A stretch of 32,046 bases of DNA from Raineya sp. (GTDB lineage Bacteria; Bacteroidota; Bacteroidia; Cytophagales; Thermonemataceae): the NCBI GenBank assembly GCA_025054975.1, contig JANWZC010000005.1:1-32046 (forward strand). The letters run 5' to 3'. The stretch's first letter is position 1. Each line of letters opens with the position of its first letter. The notes below the pieces were generated by a model. That model searched no databases, was not told the origin of the DNA, and saw only the letters and a list, made by a program, of their open reading frames with translations. This document shows, piece after piece, positions 1-7,765 of this stretch. Position numbers and translations under genes: made by a program.

Positions 1-419
1 CAGTATGGATTGGTGGAGGTAGAAATCATCGTTTTGGGCTGTATGATATGATTATGCTCAAAGACAACCACATTGACTATGCAGGAGGTATTCGCAAAGC
101 TATTGAAGCTACACATAAGTATCTGAAAAATAAAAATTTATCTTTACGGATAGAAGTAGAAACCCGAAATCTGCAAGAAGTTCAAGAGGTTTTGGAAGTT
201 GGCGGAATTGATGTAATTATGCTGGATAATATGAGTTTGGCAGATATGCGAAAAGCCGTTGAAATGATTGCAGGCAAATATCAAACAGAAGCCTCAGGAG
301 GTGTAACCGAAGAGACTATTGTTGGCATTGCCGAATGTGGCGTGGATTTTATTTCTGTGGGGGCATTGACACATTCAGTCAAAAGTTTAGACATTAGCCT
401 GAAAGCTGTGAAAGAGTAA
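1..419 (+). CDS. nadC: Quinolinate phosphoribosyltransferase (decarboxylating), C-terminal part
   Basis: The gene is cut by the left window edge; the reading frame is open from base 3. NadC converts quinolinate and PRPP to nicotinate mononucleotide, CO2 and PPi in de novo NAD synthesis in the cytoplasm. Visible family motifs in order are GGGRNHRFGLYD, LKDNH, the EVETRNLQE segment, VIMLDNMS, EASGGV and the terminal VDFISVGALTHS, which together form the C-terminal half of the alpha/beta barrel with phosphate-binding residues. About 138 codons remain, roughly half of the usual 280 or so. The true start lies outside, so upstream partners such as nadA or nadB cannot be judged. It converges tail to tail with the next gene, with 7 bases between them and no visible terminator hairpin. 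Confidence 0.95.
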   Translation, partial: VWIGGGRNHRFGLYDMIMLKDNHIDYAGGIRKAIEATHKYLKNKNLSLRIEVETRNLQEVQEVLEVGGIDVIMLDNMSLADMRKAVEMIAGKYQTEASGGVTEETIVGIAECGVDFISVGALTHSVKSLDISLKAVKE

Positions 420-426
420 TTATCAG

Positions 427-2124
427 CTATGGAATTTGATACAAATGTACTTTTTCAAAACTGCTAATTTTTCGCCAATTTGAGGGGATTTTTTTTACCC
501 ATTCAGGAAATTGCGTGCCAATAAGCTCAAAATAAGCTATGCTGTATTCGTTGATAATTACGTATTTGTTGAATTTACTTTCTGCAAATTGAGGCAAGTC
601 TTCAAAATTTCTGAACAAAACTCCTTGTGGCACTTCAAAACGAAAATACCACCTATGCCCTGAAACAAGTTTATCATCGGTAAATACTACACAAGGTTGT
701 TGAAAAAGATTTTGGTAGGTTTGAAAAATTTGCTTTTCGTATTTGTAGCCTGTTTCGGTAGGTTTAAGCATCGTATAAACAGGATGTAAAAGCAAGAAAA
801 ACAAAAGTAAAACTTCTATTTTTAGAAATTTGAGCAAATTTTTGAGTTTTTGGAAATTATGTAATCTAAATGCTCTTTTTATTCCTATCAGTGAGATTAT
901 TGGGAGAGACCGCTCCCCCTCTCCTTTGGAGAGGGGGCTGGGGGGTGAGGTCATACACTCCCCCTCTCTTTTGGGGTTTGAGGTCAGCCACAACACAGCC
1001 AAACACGCATACAAAATAACCACTTTCCAACCCAAAGTTTGATAAGCAAGCACTGCGGAAATAAACATCAGAATAGCTGTGAAAATATTGTAAGGTTTTT
1101 TGCAAACAACTTCGGCAGAAACAATAGCCGATAGTGGCACTAAAAACAAAATATGACGAGGAAGTAGATAAATAGGAGTATAGTTTCTAAAATCCACAGG
1201 CATAAACCAAAAACTCAAAAGTGCCAAAGCAAAAAACCAAGTATTGAAAGTTGTAAAATTTTGTAAATTTCGGTTGAGAGCAAATATTCTGAGCAAAGCA
1301 CCTGCAAAAGAAACAATTAAACCTGTCTGTATAAACATCAAAAAAGGTGCATAGCTCAATCTTTCCAATAGAAAGTCTTCACTCCTAAACTGAACATAGT
1401 CGGTATGCCCTGCTTGAATAAGTGTGAATTTGAAAAAAGGAGTTTGCGTAAAATACGCATAAAAAATACTGTAAAGTGCAAAAAGAGCAAACCCTGAAAT
1501 AAATGCAGAAAGCCAAAAATGCAAATTTTGTCTTTTTAGCACATCATAGATACATACGCCTATGTAAAAAGGCATGGCAAAAAGGATAGTTTCTTTACAT
1601 AAAAAACCCCAAAAATTCAGGAAAGCAAATAGCAAACCTTTCCTAAAACTATTTTTTCGTTTCCAAAGCAAAATTATTGCCCCTAATATCAATGTAGTAA
1701 GTAAAACATCAGGATAAAGTTTGTTGGCAAAAAAGAGTGTATAGAAGTCAAGTGTGAAGAGTAGCAAGGCAATTTCTTTTTGCGGTGAATGGAGATTTTT
1801 TTTCACCCAAGTATAAAAAAGAAAAAAACTTGTAAGCGTAGCCAAAAAAGGTACAAGAATTGTAGCAAAATCGCTGACACCAAAAATTGTGTAGGAAAAT
1901 GCCAAAGGTACAATCAACCCCCAGCGATGGGCAAAAATATCAGGATTATCAATCTGGAAAGTGCCTTGCTTAATTTGATAAGCATAGTAGGCATAAGTGG
2001 TATCATCGTAAAAATAATAGCCATCAAAGTTTGTTACTGCAAAAATCAGCAGAAAAATTATTAGAAAAGCAAATAGCAAGTTCTGACGAAACAATAATGC
2101 AAAATTCATTTTTTTGAAGAACAT
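427..2124 (-). CDS. GT-C type membrane glycosyltransferase (PMT/ArnT-like, GT39 family)
   Basis: A 565-residue polytopic membrane protein with about ten hydrophobic segments. After the first membrane segment comes YFYDDTTYAYYA, which resembles the acidic D(D/E)xxY motif in the first outer loop of lipid-linked-sugar glycosyltransferases of the ArnT/PMT type. By family it would transfer a sugar from a polyprenyl-phosphate donor on the outer side of the inner membrane; acceptor and sugar are unknown. Residues ~388-406 (around SPPSPLSKGEGE) are encoded by a G/C-rich palindromic repeat (separate entry) and are probably a loop insertion not native to the family. The C-terminal ~110 residues form a soluble domain. 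A second possible start is the Met at codon 6. A TAnnTTTG-like -7 box (TATTTTTG, minus strand, 2138-2145) lies just upstream, without a clear -33 box. Substrate and operon partners are unknown. Confidence 0.75.
   Translation of the reverse strand: MFFKKMNFALLFRQNLLFAFLIIFLLIFAVTNFDGYYFYDDTTYAYYAYQIKQGTFQIDNPDIFAHRWGLIVPLAFSYTIFGVSDFATILVPFLATLTSFFLFYTWVKKNLHSPQKEIALLLFTLDFYTLFFANKLYPDVLLTTLILGAIILLWKRKNSFRKGLLFAFLNFWGFLCKETILFAMPFYIGVCIYDVLKRQNLHFWLSAFISGFALFALYSIFYAYFTQTPFFKFTLIQAGHTDYVQFRSEDFLLERLSYAPFLMFIQTGLIVSFAGALLRIFALNRNLQNFTTFNTWFFALALLSFWFMPVDFRNYTPIYLLPRHILFLVPLSAIVSAEVVCKKPYNIFTAILMFISAVLAYQTLGWKVVILYACLAVLWLTSNPKREGECMTSPPSPLSKGEGERSLPIISLIGIKRAFRLHNFQKLKNLLKFLKIEVLLLFFLLLHPVYTMLKPTETGYKYEKQIFQTYQNLFQQPCVVFTDDKLVSGHRWYFRFEVPQGVLFRNFEDLPQFAESKFNKYVIINEYSIAYFELIGTQFPEWVKKIPSNWRKISSFEKVHLYQIP
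913..952 (-). repeat. G/C-rich palindromic repeat (copy A) inside the glycosyltransferase gene
   Basis: A perfect 10-bp stem CCCCCTCTCC (915-924) / GGAGAGGGGG (928-937) with loop TTT, followed by a GGGGGGTGAGGTC tail. The same core occurs at 13598-13638 and 22653-22695 inside larger composite repeats. Here it lies in the glycosyltransferase frame and keeps it open. A second stretch ACTCCCCCTCTC follows at 956-967, suggesting a partial second unit. The G/C richness contrasts sharply with the AT-rich surroundings. Confidence 0.85.
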
Positions 2125-2475
2125 TCAAGGTTTTGTACAAAAATAATGGAAAAAATCTACATTGTCATTTTAGTTTTTGGAGAAGCAAAAGTTAGCATAT
2201 TATAAAATCTTGGATTAGATAATGTTCTGCAAGTTAAAAAATTAAATATCAATATTTTGTGAAAATAGTTTATTTTTATAGGTTTTTATGCAGTTGAGTA
2301 TTCCAAACCTTATTAGAAAAAGAAAAGCTATATCAAAATGTCATTGAACTCAAAGGCAACTAAGTGTCTGTTTATCATACACTTGTATTCATAAAAAATT
2401 ATCTTACGTAATTTTAAGTGTGTAAGTTCTATGTATCTGTAAAAATTACATCAATTTAAGTTACAATGCTAAACT
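2125..2475. other. Non-coding gap between two minus-strand genes
   Basis: No credible gene is seen in these 351 bases. The stretch is very AT-rich. It holds a TATTTTTG box (minus strand, 2138-2145) that may be the -7 element of the glycosyltransferase gene. It also has AAATCTTGGATTAGATAA near 2205, which resembles the arm sequence of the composite repeats, and ATCTTACGTAATTTTA (2401-2416), which recurs inverted near 6312-6327. It may contain decayed repeat copies. Confidence 0.5.
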
Positions 2476-3726
2476 TTACAAATTTTCTATTCGTTTTTGT
2501 TTCTTTATATCACGTTTGAGTTGTCGTAATTCTTTGCGAGCAATTTTACGTTTTTTATTTTTTTTTTCGGCATAACGAGCTAATTTTTCCAAATACTCTC
2601 TGGCTTTTTCTAATTCACCTTTTTGGCGGTAGTGCCTGTAAAGCCATTCCAAGGTTGTTTGGTAGTAACCCGAGTCGTAAGCCTTGATGCTTTCAGCAAA
2701 ATAAATAACCTTCTCAAAGTATTCAATAGCCTTGCTAATATTTTTACCTGTGTGAGTTTGAGCCAGAATATATGCAGCAAAACGCCCACTAATAGCTTCA
2801 TAACCAAACTGTTTTTTCTCAATTCTTGCCAAAATTTCCTGAGCTAATTTTTCTGCCTCTTCACTATGCCCCATAAAAAAAGAACTAATTGCATGTATGC
2901 GATGAAAATAAGGATTATTTGGGTATGTTTCGTACATTCGCTTGGCAATAGGAGCAACTAAATGCGTTTTACCTTCGCCATTGTAAATAAACATCAAGAA
3001 ATAATTTGCCATAATGCGTGTATAAAAGGCTTTGCGAGCTACTTCATCAAGTTGTTTTAAGCCAAGTTCTTTATTACCTTTGGGAAAAGTAGCTACAATA
3101 GGAGCAAGAAAAGGATAATTTTCAGGTATCCATTCGGCAAAATAATTGTAAATTCCATCGCCAAACATAAATTCAGGACTTAATTCGTTGATTTCCTTTC
3201 CTCTACGCATATGTCGCAGAGCATTTCTACCTGCTGAAGCCGCTTTGAACCACTGCTCGCGGTCGGCATGAAACCTGCCCTTGAAACCATAAGCAGCAGC
3301 TAAAAAAAAGGAAGCCTCTACATTTTTCGGATTAGCTCGGTATAATTGTTCTGCTTTGGCAAGTGTGGTATCGATGTAGGCAAGAAAAATATCATCATAC
3401 GCCTGATTATCGGTGTTGGGCATAATTTTCCACCATTGGCTCAATGCCATTAAAAAATAAGGCAACGGATGCTGCGGATAACGCTTGCGAATTTGTAAAA
3501 ATTCTTTCTCTGCTATCTCAAACTCAAAATTATACATCTTATCAAGAGCATCGGCAAGTTCGGCTTGTAGGCTTTCGTCCATTAAGAGTATAGGAGGCAG
3601 TGTGTCCAAAGCAGGATTAGGTTTTTTCTGAGCCAACCCCCAGCCAAAACAAAACTGAAACATCAATACCCCCCCAAAAAACACAAGCCTTTGCTTCAAA
3701 GAAAGGTCGTAAGGCATAGTTATCAT
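2476..3726 (-). CDS. Secreted tetratricopeptide-repeat protein of unknown role
   Basis: The reading frame is open to 3843, but a TTG-N20-TAGTTTTG promoter at 3741-3771 places transcription start near 3735, so I take the ATG at 3726 (416 residues); an ATG at 3717 is also possible. The N-terminus (LKQRLVFFGGVLMFQF, then GWGLAQKK) looks like a signal peptide with cleavage after GLA. The body is alpha-helical with TPR-like units, for example the region from MYNFEFEIAEKEFLQI onward and the SKAIEYFEKVIYFAES and ELEKAREYLEKLARYAE units, and ends in a very basic Lys/Arg-rich tail. It is probably a periplasmic or outer-membrane-associated scaffold. It is divergent from the patatin gene with overlapping promoters. 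No enzymatic motif is seen, and the function is not known to me. Confidence 0.75.
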   Translation of the reverse strand: MITMPYDLSLKQRLVFFGGVLMFQFCFGWGLAQKKPNPALDTLPPILLMDESLQAELADALDKMYNFEFEIAEKEFLQIRKRYPQHPLPYFLMALSQWWKIMPNTDNQAYDDIFLAYIDTTLAKAEQLYRANPKNVEASFFLAAAYGFKGRFHADREQWFKAASAGRNALRHMRRGKEINELSPEFMFGDGIYNYFAEWIPENYPFLAPIVATFPKGNKELGLKQLDEVARKAFYTRIMANYFLMFIYNGEGKTHLVAPIAKRMYETYPNNPYFHRIHAISSFFMGHSEEAEKLAQEILARIEKKQFGYEAISGRFAAYILAQTHTGKNISKAIEYFEKVIYFAESIKAYDSGYYQTTLEWLYRHYRQKGELEKAREYLEKLARYAEKKNKKRKIARKELRQLKRDIKKQKRIENL

Positions 3727-3740
3727 GTTTTCTAAAAGCT

Positions 3741-3772
3741 CAAAACTACAATTTTTGCAGTTAGCTTGCAAG
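3741..3772 (-). promoter_or_regulatory. Promoter of the secreted TPR gene
   Basis: Read on the minus strand: TTG (3771-3769), 20-nt spacer, TAGTTTTG (3748-3741). This matches the Bacteroidota sigma-factor consensus TTTG-N17-23-TAnnTTTG. Predicted transcription start near 3735, a few bases before the ATG at 3726. It interleaves with the promoter of the patatin gene on the other strand. Confidence 0.6.
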
Positions 3773-3785
3773 TTTTTTATATTTG
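3754..3785 (+). promoter_or_regulatory. Promoter of the patatin gene
   Basis: TTTG (3754-3757), 20-nt spacer, TATATTTG (3778-3785): full match to TTTG-N17-23-TAnnTTTG. It decides the patatin start, because the upstream ATG at 3783 lies inside the -7 box while the ATG at 3804 is about 13 nt after the predicted transcription start. Its -33 box lies between the two boxes of the opposing promoter. Confidence 0.7.
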
Positions 3786-3803
3786 CACACAAACTTAAAA
3801 TTG

Positions 3804-4814
3804 ATGAAGACATTAGATTTAGCTTTACAGGGAGGTGGCTCACACGGGGCTTTTACGTGGGGGGTCATAGAAAGACTCTTGGAGGACGAACGCATACAAA
3901 TAGATGGCTTATGTGGCACCAGTGCAGGAGCTATGAATGCCACCATAGTAGCGTATGGCTTAATGCAAGGAGGTAGAAAAGGTGCCATTGACCTGCTCTA
4001 CAAGTTTTGGAAAAAAATTTCTGATGAACAAAAATTTTCACCTATTCAACCCAGTTGGTATGAAAAATGGTTCGGGGATAGTGGTAAATTAGATTATTCT
4101 CCTGCCTACCAGATTTTGGATTTCTTTACAATGATGTTTTCTCCTTACCAATTCAACCTCTTGGACTACAATCCCATAGAAAGTATTTTGGAAAGTTTAG
4201 TAGATTTTGAGGCTTTGAAGTCATACAAGGGATGTAAGTTATTTGTTTGTGCTACTAATGTTTGTACGGGCAGGGCAAAGATTTTTTCAGGCGAGGAGAT
4301 TAGCCTGAAAGCTGTAATGGCTTCGGCTTGTTTGCCGTTTTTGTTCAAAGCCGTAGAAATTGACGGCAACTACTACTGGGATGGCGGTTATATGGGTAAT
4401 CCTCCGATTTTTCCACTTATCAACGATACCGAAACGTCAGATATTCTACTTATTCAAATCAATCCTATTCGTATCAAAGAAGTACCTCGCACCGCCGATG
4501 AAATTCGGGACCGTATCAATACATTGAGTTTCAATACCAGCCTTATGCATGAAATGCGGCGGGTAAATCTAATTCAAAGACTTTTGCAGTTGGGCTTGAA
4601 CTTGGATGGTAAATCACGAAAAATCAATATTCACCACATCAATCCCGAAGAATTGATGAGTGGAATGAGTGTTTCCAGTAAGCTCAATGCCGATTGGAAA
4701 TTTCTATTACGTTTGCGTGCTTATGGCAGAGAAGCCGCTGAAAAATGGCTTACTGAAAATTATGACAAAATTGGGGTAGAATCTACTTGTAATTTGAAGG
4801 AAGTGTTTTTGTAA
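3804..4814 (+). CDS. Patatin-like phospholipase
   Basis: A 336-residue protein starting MKTLDLALQGGG. It has all hallmarks of patatin-type lipid acyl hydrolases: the oxyanion-hole loop QGGGSHGAF (residues ~9-17), the nucleophile elbow GTSAG with Ser40, and the DGG motif with Asp193 in YYWDGGYMGNP, giving the Ser-Asp dyad. The family hydrolyses ester bonds of phospholipids or other lipids. There is no signal peptide, so it is probably cytoplasmic or membrane-peripheral. The following regulator gene begins 10 bases after the stop, so the two are likely co-transcribed from the promoter at 3754-3785. The start is chosen because the alternative ATG at 3783 lies in the -7 box. The physiological substrate is unknown. 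Confidence 0.9.
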   Translation: MKTLDLALQGGGSHGAFTWGVIERLLEDERIQIDGLCGTSAGAMNATIVAYGLMQGGRKGAIDLLYKFWKKISDEQKFSPIQPSWYEKWFGDSGKLDYSPAYQILDFFTMMFSPYQFNLLDYNPIESILESLVDFEALKSYKGCKLFVCATNVCTGRAKIFSGEEISLKAVMASACLPFLFKAVEIDGNYYWDGGYMGNPPIFPLINDTETSDILLIQINPIRIKEVPRTADEIRDRINTLSFNTSLMHEMRRVNLIQRLLQLGLNLDGKSRKINIHHINPEELMSGMSVSSKLNADWKFLLRLRAYGREAAEKWLTENYDKIGVESTCNLKEVFL

Positions 4815-4824
4815 TTCTTTTGAC

Positions 4825-6279
4825 TTGATTTCCAAAGCACACATACGGCTAATTTTTGGCTTAAAGGTCAAGCAGGCAAGACAAGAAAAAGGAATGTCCC
4901 TTTCTGAACTTGCTCATAAAACAGGTATTTCGGTTTCGTACCTGAATGAAATAGAAAAAGGCAAAAAATATCCGCAAAGTGAAAAAATCGCCTTACTTGC
5001 TGAGTCTTTGGGAGTAAGCTATGATTGGTTAGTTTCATTGAAATTACAAAAGAAACTTTTGCCTTTGAGCAAACTTTTAGCATCGGGCTTTTTTGAGGAA
5101 TTTCCTTTGGAAATTTTTGGCATTGAACCTGCTCAATTTTTAGAAATACTGGTCAATGCACCTGATAAAGTAACGGCTTTTATTAGTACGCTTGTGGAGA
5201 TTGCTCGCAGTTATGATATGCAAATTGAGGAATTTTATTTTTCGGCTTTGCGGTCTTACCAAGAAATGCACGAAAATTATTTCCCTGAACTGGAAGCAGA
5301 AGCTCATAAATGTAAAAACACCTTTTTCCCTGAAACTACTATTCCCGAGACTTTAACTTTGCAAAATATTTTAGAGAAAGAATTTGCAATACAAGTGCAA
5401 GAATATGATTTTGAAAAACCATTACAACATTTGCGTTCATTGCTGAAAGGGAAAACTTTGCTTATCAATCGTTTGCTCAATGAGGAGCAAAAACGTTTTG
5501 TATTAGCTCGTGAAATTGGTTATGCTTTGCTCAAACCTGCCAAGCGTACTTATACTTTTTCGTGGGTGGAAGTGAAATCTTTTGAAGAGGTTTTGAGTAA
5601 TTTTCAAGCCTCTTATTTTGCAGGGGCTTTGTTACTATCTGAAAATCAACTTATTGCAGACTTGCAAAATTTCTTCACCAAAGAAAATTTTGACTCTAAT
5701 TTCCTGCTGAATTTACTTGCCAAGTACCGAGTTAGCCCTGAAACCTTTTTGTATCGTTGTACCAATCTTTTGCCCAAACATTTTAGCTTACAAGAACTTT
5801 TCTTTTTACGCTTTGATAATGCTGAAAATCAATTCAATCTGACCAAAGAATTACATCTTTCAGGTTTGCACAATCCGCATGCTTCGGCTTTGGGAGAGCA
5901 TTATTGCAGACGTTGGATTTCTATTAGCATTTTGCAGGATTTACAGAAATTACCTAATCCACAGAAGGAAATTCTTTGCAAGTCTCAAATTTCTGAATAC
6001 TACAATTCGGATAATCGTTATTGGGTGTTGGCAATGGCTCGTTCGCTTTCGCCCACACCTGCGTTGAGTAGTGTAGCAGTAGGCATCAAGATTTCAGCAC
6101 AATCAGAAAAAATCATTCATTTCTTGCAAGACATAAACATTCCTACTCGCAAAGTAGGAGAAACTTGTGAGCGTTGTATAGCTCAAAATTGCCCTGAAAG
6201 AGTCGCCAAAGCTATTATTTGGCAAAAGCAAGAACAAAAGAAAAATAATAGAGAGGCTATCAGGAAACTGTTGCAGTAG
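4825..6279 (+). CDS. XRE-family HTH regulator, ScfR/RamB-like with degenerate IrrE domain
   Basis: A 484-residue protein. The N-terminal HTH_3 domain (~residues 12-68) includes KGMSLSELAHKTGISVSYL. The middle region corresponds to the IrrE N-terminal-like fold, but the metal-binding HExxH position reads REIGY (~229-233), so both histidines are lost and protease activity is unlikely. The C-terminus carries CERCIAQNCPER (Cys448, 451, 456), typical of the short-chain fatty acid regulator (COG3800) family. Known relatives control acyl-CoA or acetate metabolism genes in other phyla; the target here is unknown. The start is the TTG at 4825, because family members begin close to the SKAxIRLIFGLK segment and no ATG lies in frame nearby upstream. 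It lies 10 bases after the patatin stop, suggesting an operon and a lipid-linked role (inference). Confidence 0.8.
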   Translation: MISKAHIRLIFGLKVKQARQEKGMSLSELAHKTGISVSYLNEIEKGKKYPQSEKIALLAESLGVSYDWLVSLKLQKKLLPLSKLLASGFFEEFPLEIFGIEPAQFLEILVNAPDKVTAFISTLVEIARSYDMQIEEFYFSALRSYQEMHENYFPELEAEAHKCKNTFFPETTIPETLTLQNILEKEFAIQVQEYDFEKPLQHLRSLLKGKTLLINRLLNEEQKRFVLAREIGYALLKPAKRTYTFSWVEVKSFEEVLSNFQASYFAGALLLSENQLIADLQNFFTKENFDSNFLLNLLAKYRVSPETFLYRCTNLLPKHFSLQELFFLRFDNAENQFNLTKELHLSGLHNPHASALGEHYCRRWISISILQDLQKLPNPQKEILCKSQISEYYNSDNRYWVLAMARSLSPTPALSSVAVGIKISAQSEKIIHFLQDINIPTRKVGETCERCIAQNCPERVAKAIIWQKQEQKKNNREAIRKLLQ

Positions 6280-6586
6280 AAATTTAACTTATCCAGGACT
6301 CACACACTCTAAAATTACGTAAGATTTTGCTTGCGAAAACAAGCCAATAAACTTTCTCTAAATTGATACCAATTAGCGGTGGTAATTTTGAATTAAGTAC
6401 AAGTTAATGAATATTAGTTTTTTTGCATATTCAACGTGAATTACACGTAAAGTTTTGGATAAATCTAAAAAGCATCAACTCAAAGCATTAGGTGGTTGCT
6501 ATTTTTATTAAGCCACCACCCAAAAATAAAAATGCTAAAAGAAGATCTTGTATTTGATTTTGGGGCATATAAATACCTTACGCATC
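6280..6586. other. Intergenic gap with stem-loop between convergent genes
   Basis: No gene is seen. A near-perfect stem GGTGGTTGCT (6491-6500) / AGCCACCACC (6511-6520) with a 10-nt A/T loop could be a bidirectional transcription end for the HTH regulator and ychF, but no strong T-run follows on either strand. The gap also holds AACGTGAATTACACGT (6445-6460), resembling the ends of the composite-repeat arms, and the inverted copy of the 2401-2416 sequence. Confidence 0.4.
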
Positions 6587-7687
6587 TCACACATTAAACC
6601 GAAAATGCATAATATCTCCATCTTCTACGACATAATCTTTTCCTTGTATAGCTATTTTTCCTGCTTCTTTGCAGGCTTGCTCGGATTTATATTGCATAAA
6701 ATCCGCAAACTTGATAACCTCAGCTTTGATAAAACCTCTCTCAAAATCTGAATGAATGACCCCTGCGGCTTGGGGAGCTTTCCACCCTTTGCGAATTGTC
6801 CAAGCACGCACTTCCTTCTCGCCAGCGGTAAAATAAGTTATCAAATTCAGCAGTTTGTAAGCGGCACGTATCAATACATCTAAACCCGACTCCTCCAAAC
6901 CATATTCTTTCAGAAACATTTTACGTTCCTCTTTGTCGGAAATTTCAGCGATTTGAGCCTCCAAAGCCGCACAAATACGCAAAACTTCTGCATCCTCATC
7001 TTTGACAGCCTCACGTAAAGCCTTAACATGGTGATTATCTTCGTGTAAATAGGCTTCATCAACATTCGCCACATACAAAACAGGCTTCATCGTGAGCAAA
7101 AACAAATCCTTGATAGCTTCTTTTTCTTCTTCTGTGGCATCAGGCAAGGTTCGTGCATTTTTACCTTGCTCCAAGTGAGCCTTGTAACGCTTCAAAGCCT
7201 CAAATTCAACTTTCGCTTTGCTATCTCCTGATTTAGCGGCACGCTCTACTTTACCAATTTTTTTCTCTATACTTTCTAAATCTTTGAGTTGTAACTCCAT
7301 TTCTACAATCTCCTTGTCGGAAACAGGATTGACAGGACCCACTGAACGCACTATATTATCATCATCAAAACAACGCAAAACGTGAATAATAGCATCTACT
7401 TCCCGAATATTAGCCAAAAAAGCATTTCCCCGACCTCCTCCTTTGCTTGCCCCTTTCACTAAACCTGCAATATCTACAAACTCTACCGTAGTATGCACGA
7501 TTTTCTGAGGCTTTACAATTTCCGCCAAAGCATACAAACGACTATCAGGCACATCTACAATGCCAATATTGGGGTCAATAGTAGCGAATTCATAGTTTGC
7601 CGCAACATTCTGAATGCTAGTAAGTGCTGAAAATAAAGTAGATTTGCCCACATTCGGCAAACCAACTATTCCACATTTCAAAGACAT
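6587..7687 (-). CDS. ychF: Redox-regulated ATPase/GTPase YchF (Obg family)
   Basis: 366 residues from the ATG at 7687, the usual family length. The frame continues to 7717, but that position falls in the -7 box of a clear promoter (7715-7746). Motifs: P-loop GLPNVGKST (residues 9-17), switch region with TIDPNIG, DIAGLVKGASKGGGRGN (G3 plus switch II), and NVDE as the divergent G4 typical of ATP-preferring YchF. The C-terminal TGS domain includes IRKGWKAPQAAGVIHSDFERGFIKAEVI. YchF/OLA1 proteins bind ribosomes and influence translation and stress responses; they act in the cytoplasm. It is a single-gene unit by spacing: the next minus-strand gene upstream ends 79 bases from its start. Confidence 0.96.
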   Translation of the reverse strand: MSLKCGIVGLPNVGKSTLFSALTSIQNVAANYEFATIDPNIGIVDVPDSRLYALAEIVKPQKIVHTTVEFVDIAGLVKGASKGGGRGNAFLANIREVDAIIHVLRCFDDDNIVRSVGPVNPVSDKEIVEMELQLKDLESIEKKIGKVERAAKSGDSKAKVEFEALKRYKAHLEQGKNARTLPDATEEEKEAIKDLFLLTMKPVLYVANVDEAYLHEDNHHVKALREAVKDEDAEVLRICAALEAQIAEISDKEERKMFLKEYGLEESGLDVLIRAAYKLLNLITYFTAGEKEVRAWTIRKGWKAPQAAGVIHSDFERGFIKAEVIKFADFMQYKSEQACKEAGKIAIQGKDYVVEDGDIMHFRFNV

Positions 7688-7714
7688 ATTTTTGCAATTT
7701 TTGATAAAGGCTCG

Positions 7715-7746
7715 CAAAAATAGAGAGAAAAAGTCGTTTTCACAAA
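7715..7746 (-). promoter_or_regulatory. Promoter of ychF
   Basis: Minus strand: TTTG (7746-7743), 20-nt spacer, TATTTTTG (7722-7715). Full match to the Bacteroidota consensus. It supports translation start at 7687 rather than 7717. Confidence 0.7.
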
Positions 7747-7765
7747 TACAGCTTGAAAAGAAAAG

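Noticed and set aside
3727-3843. N-terminal extension of the secreted TPR protein to the ATG at 3843
   Set aside because: It would cross both divergent promoters and overlap the patatin start; a signal peptide follows the ATG at 3726/3717.
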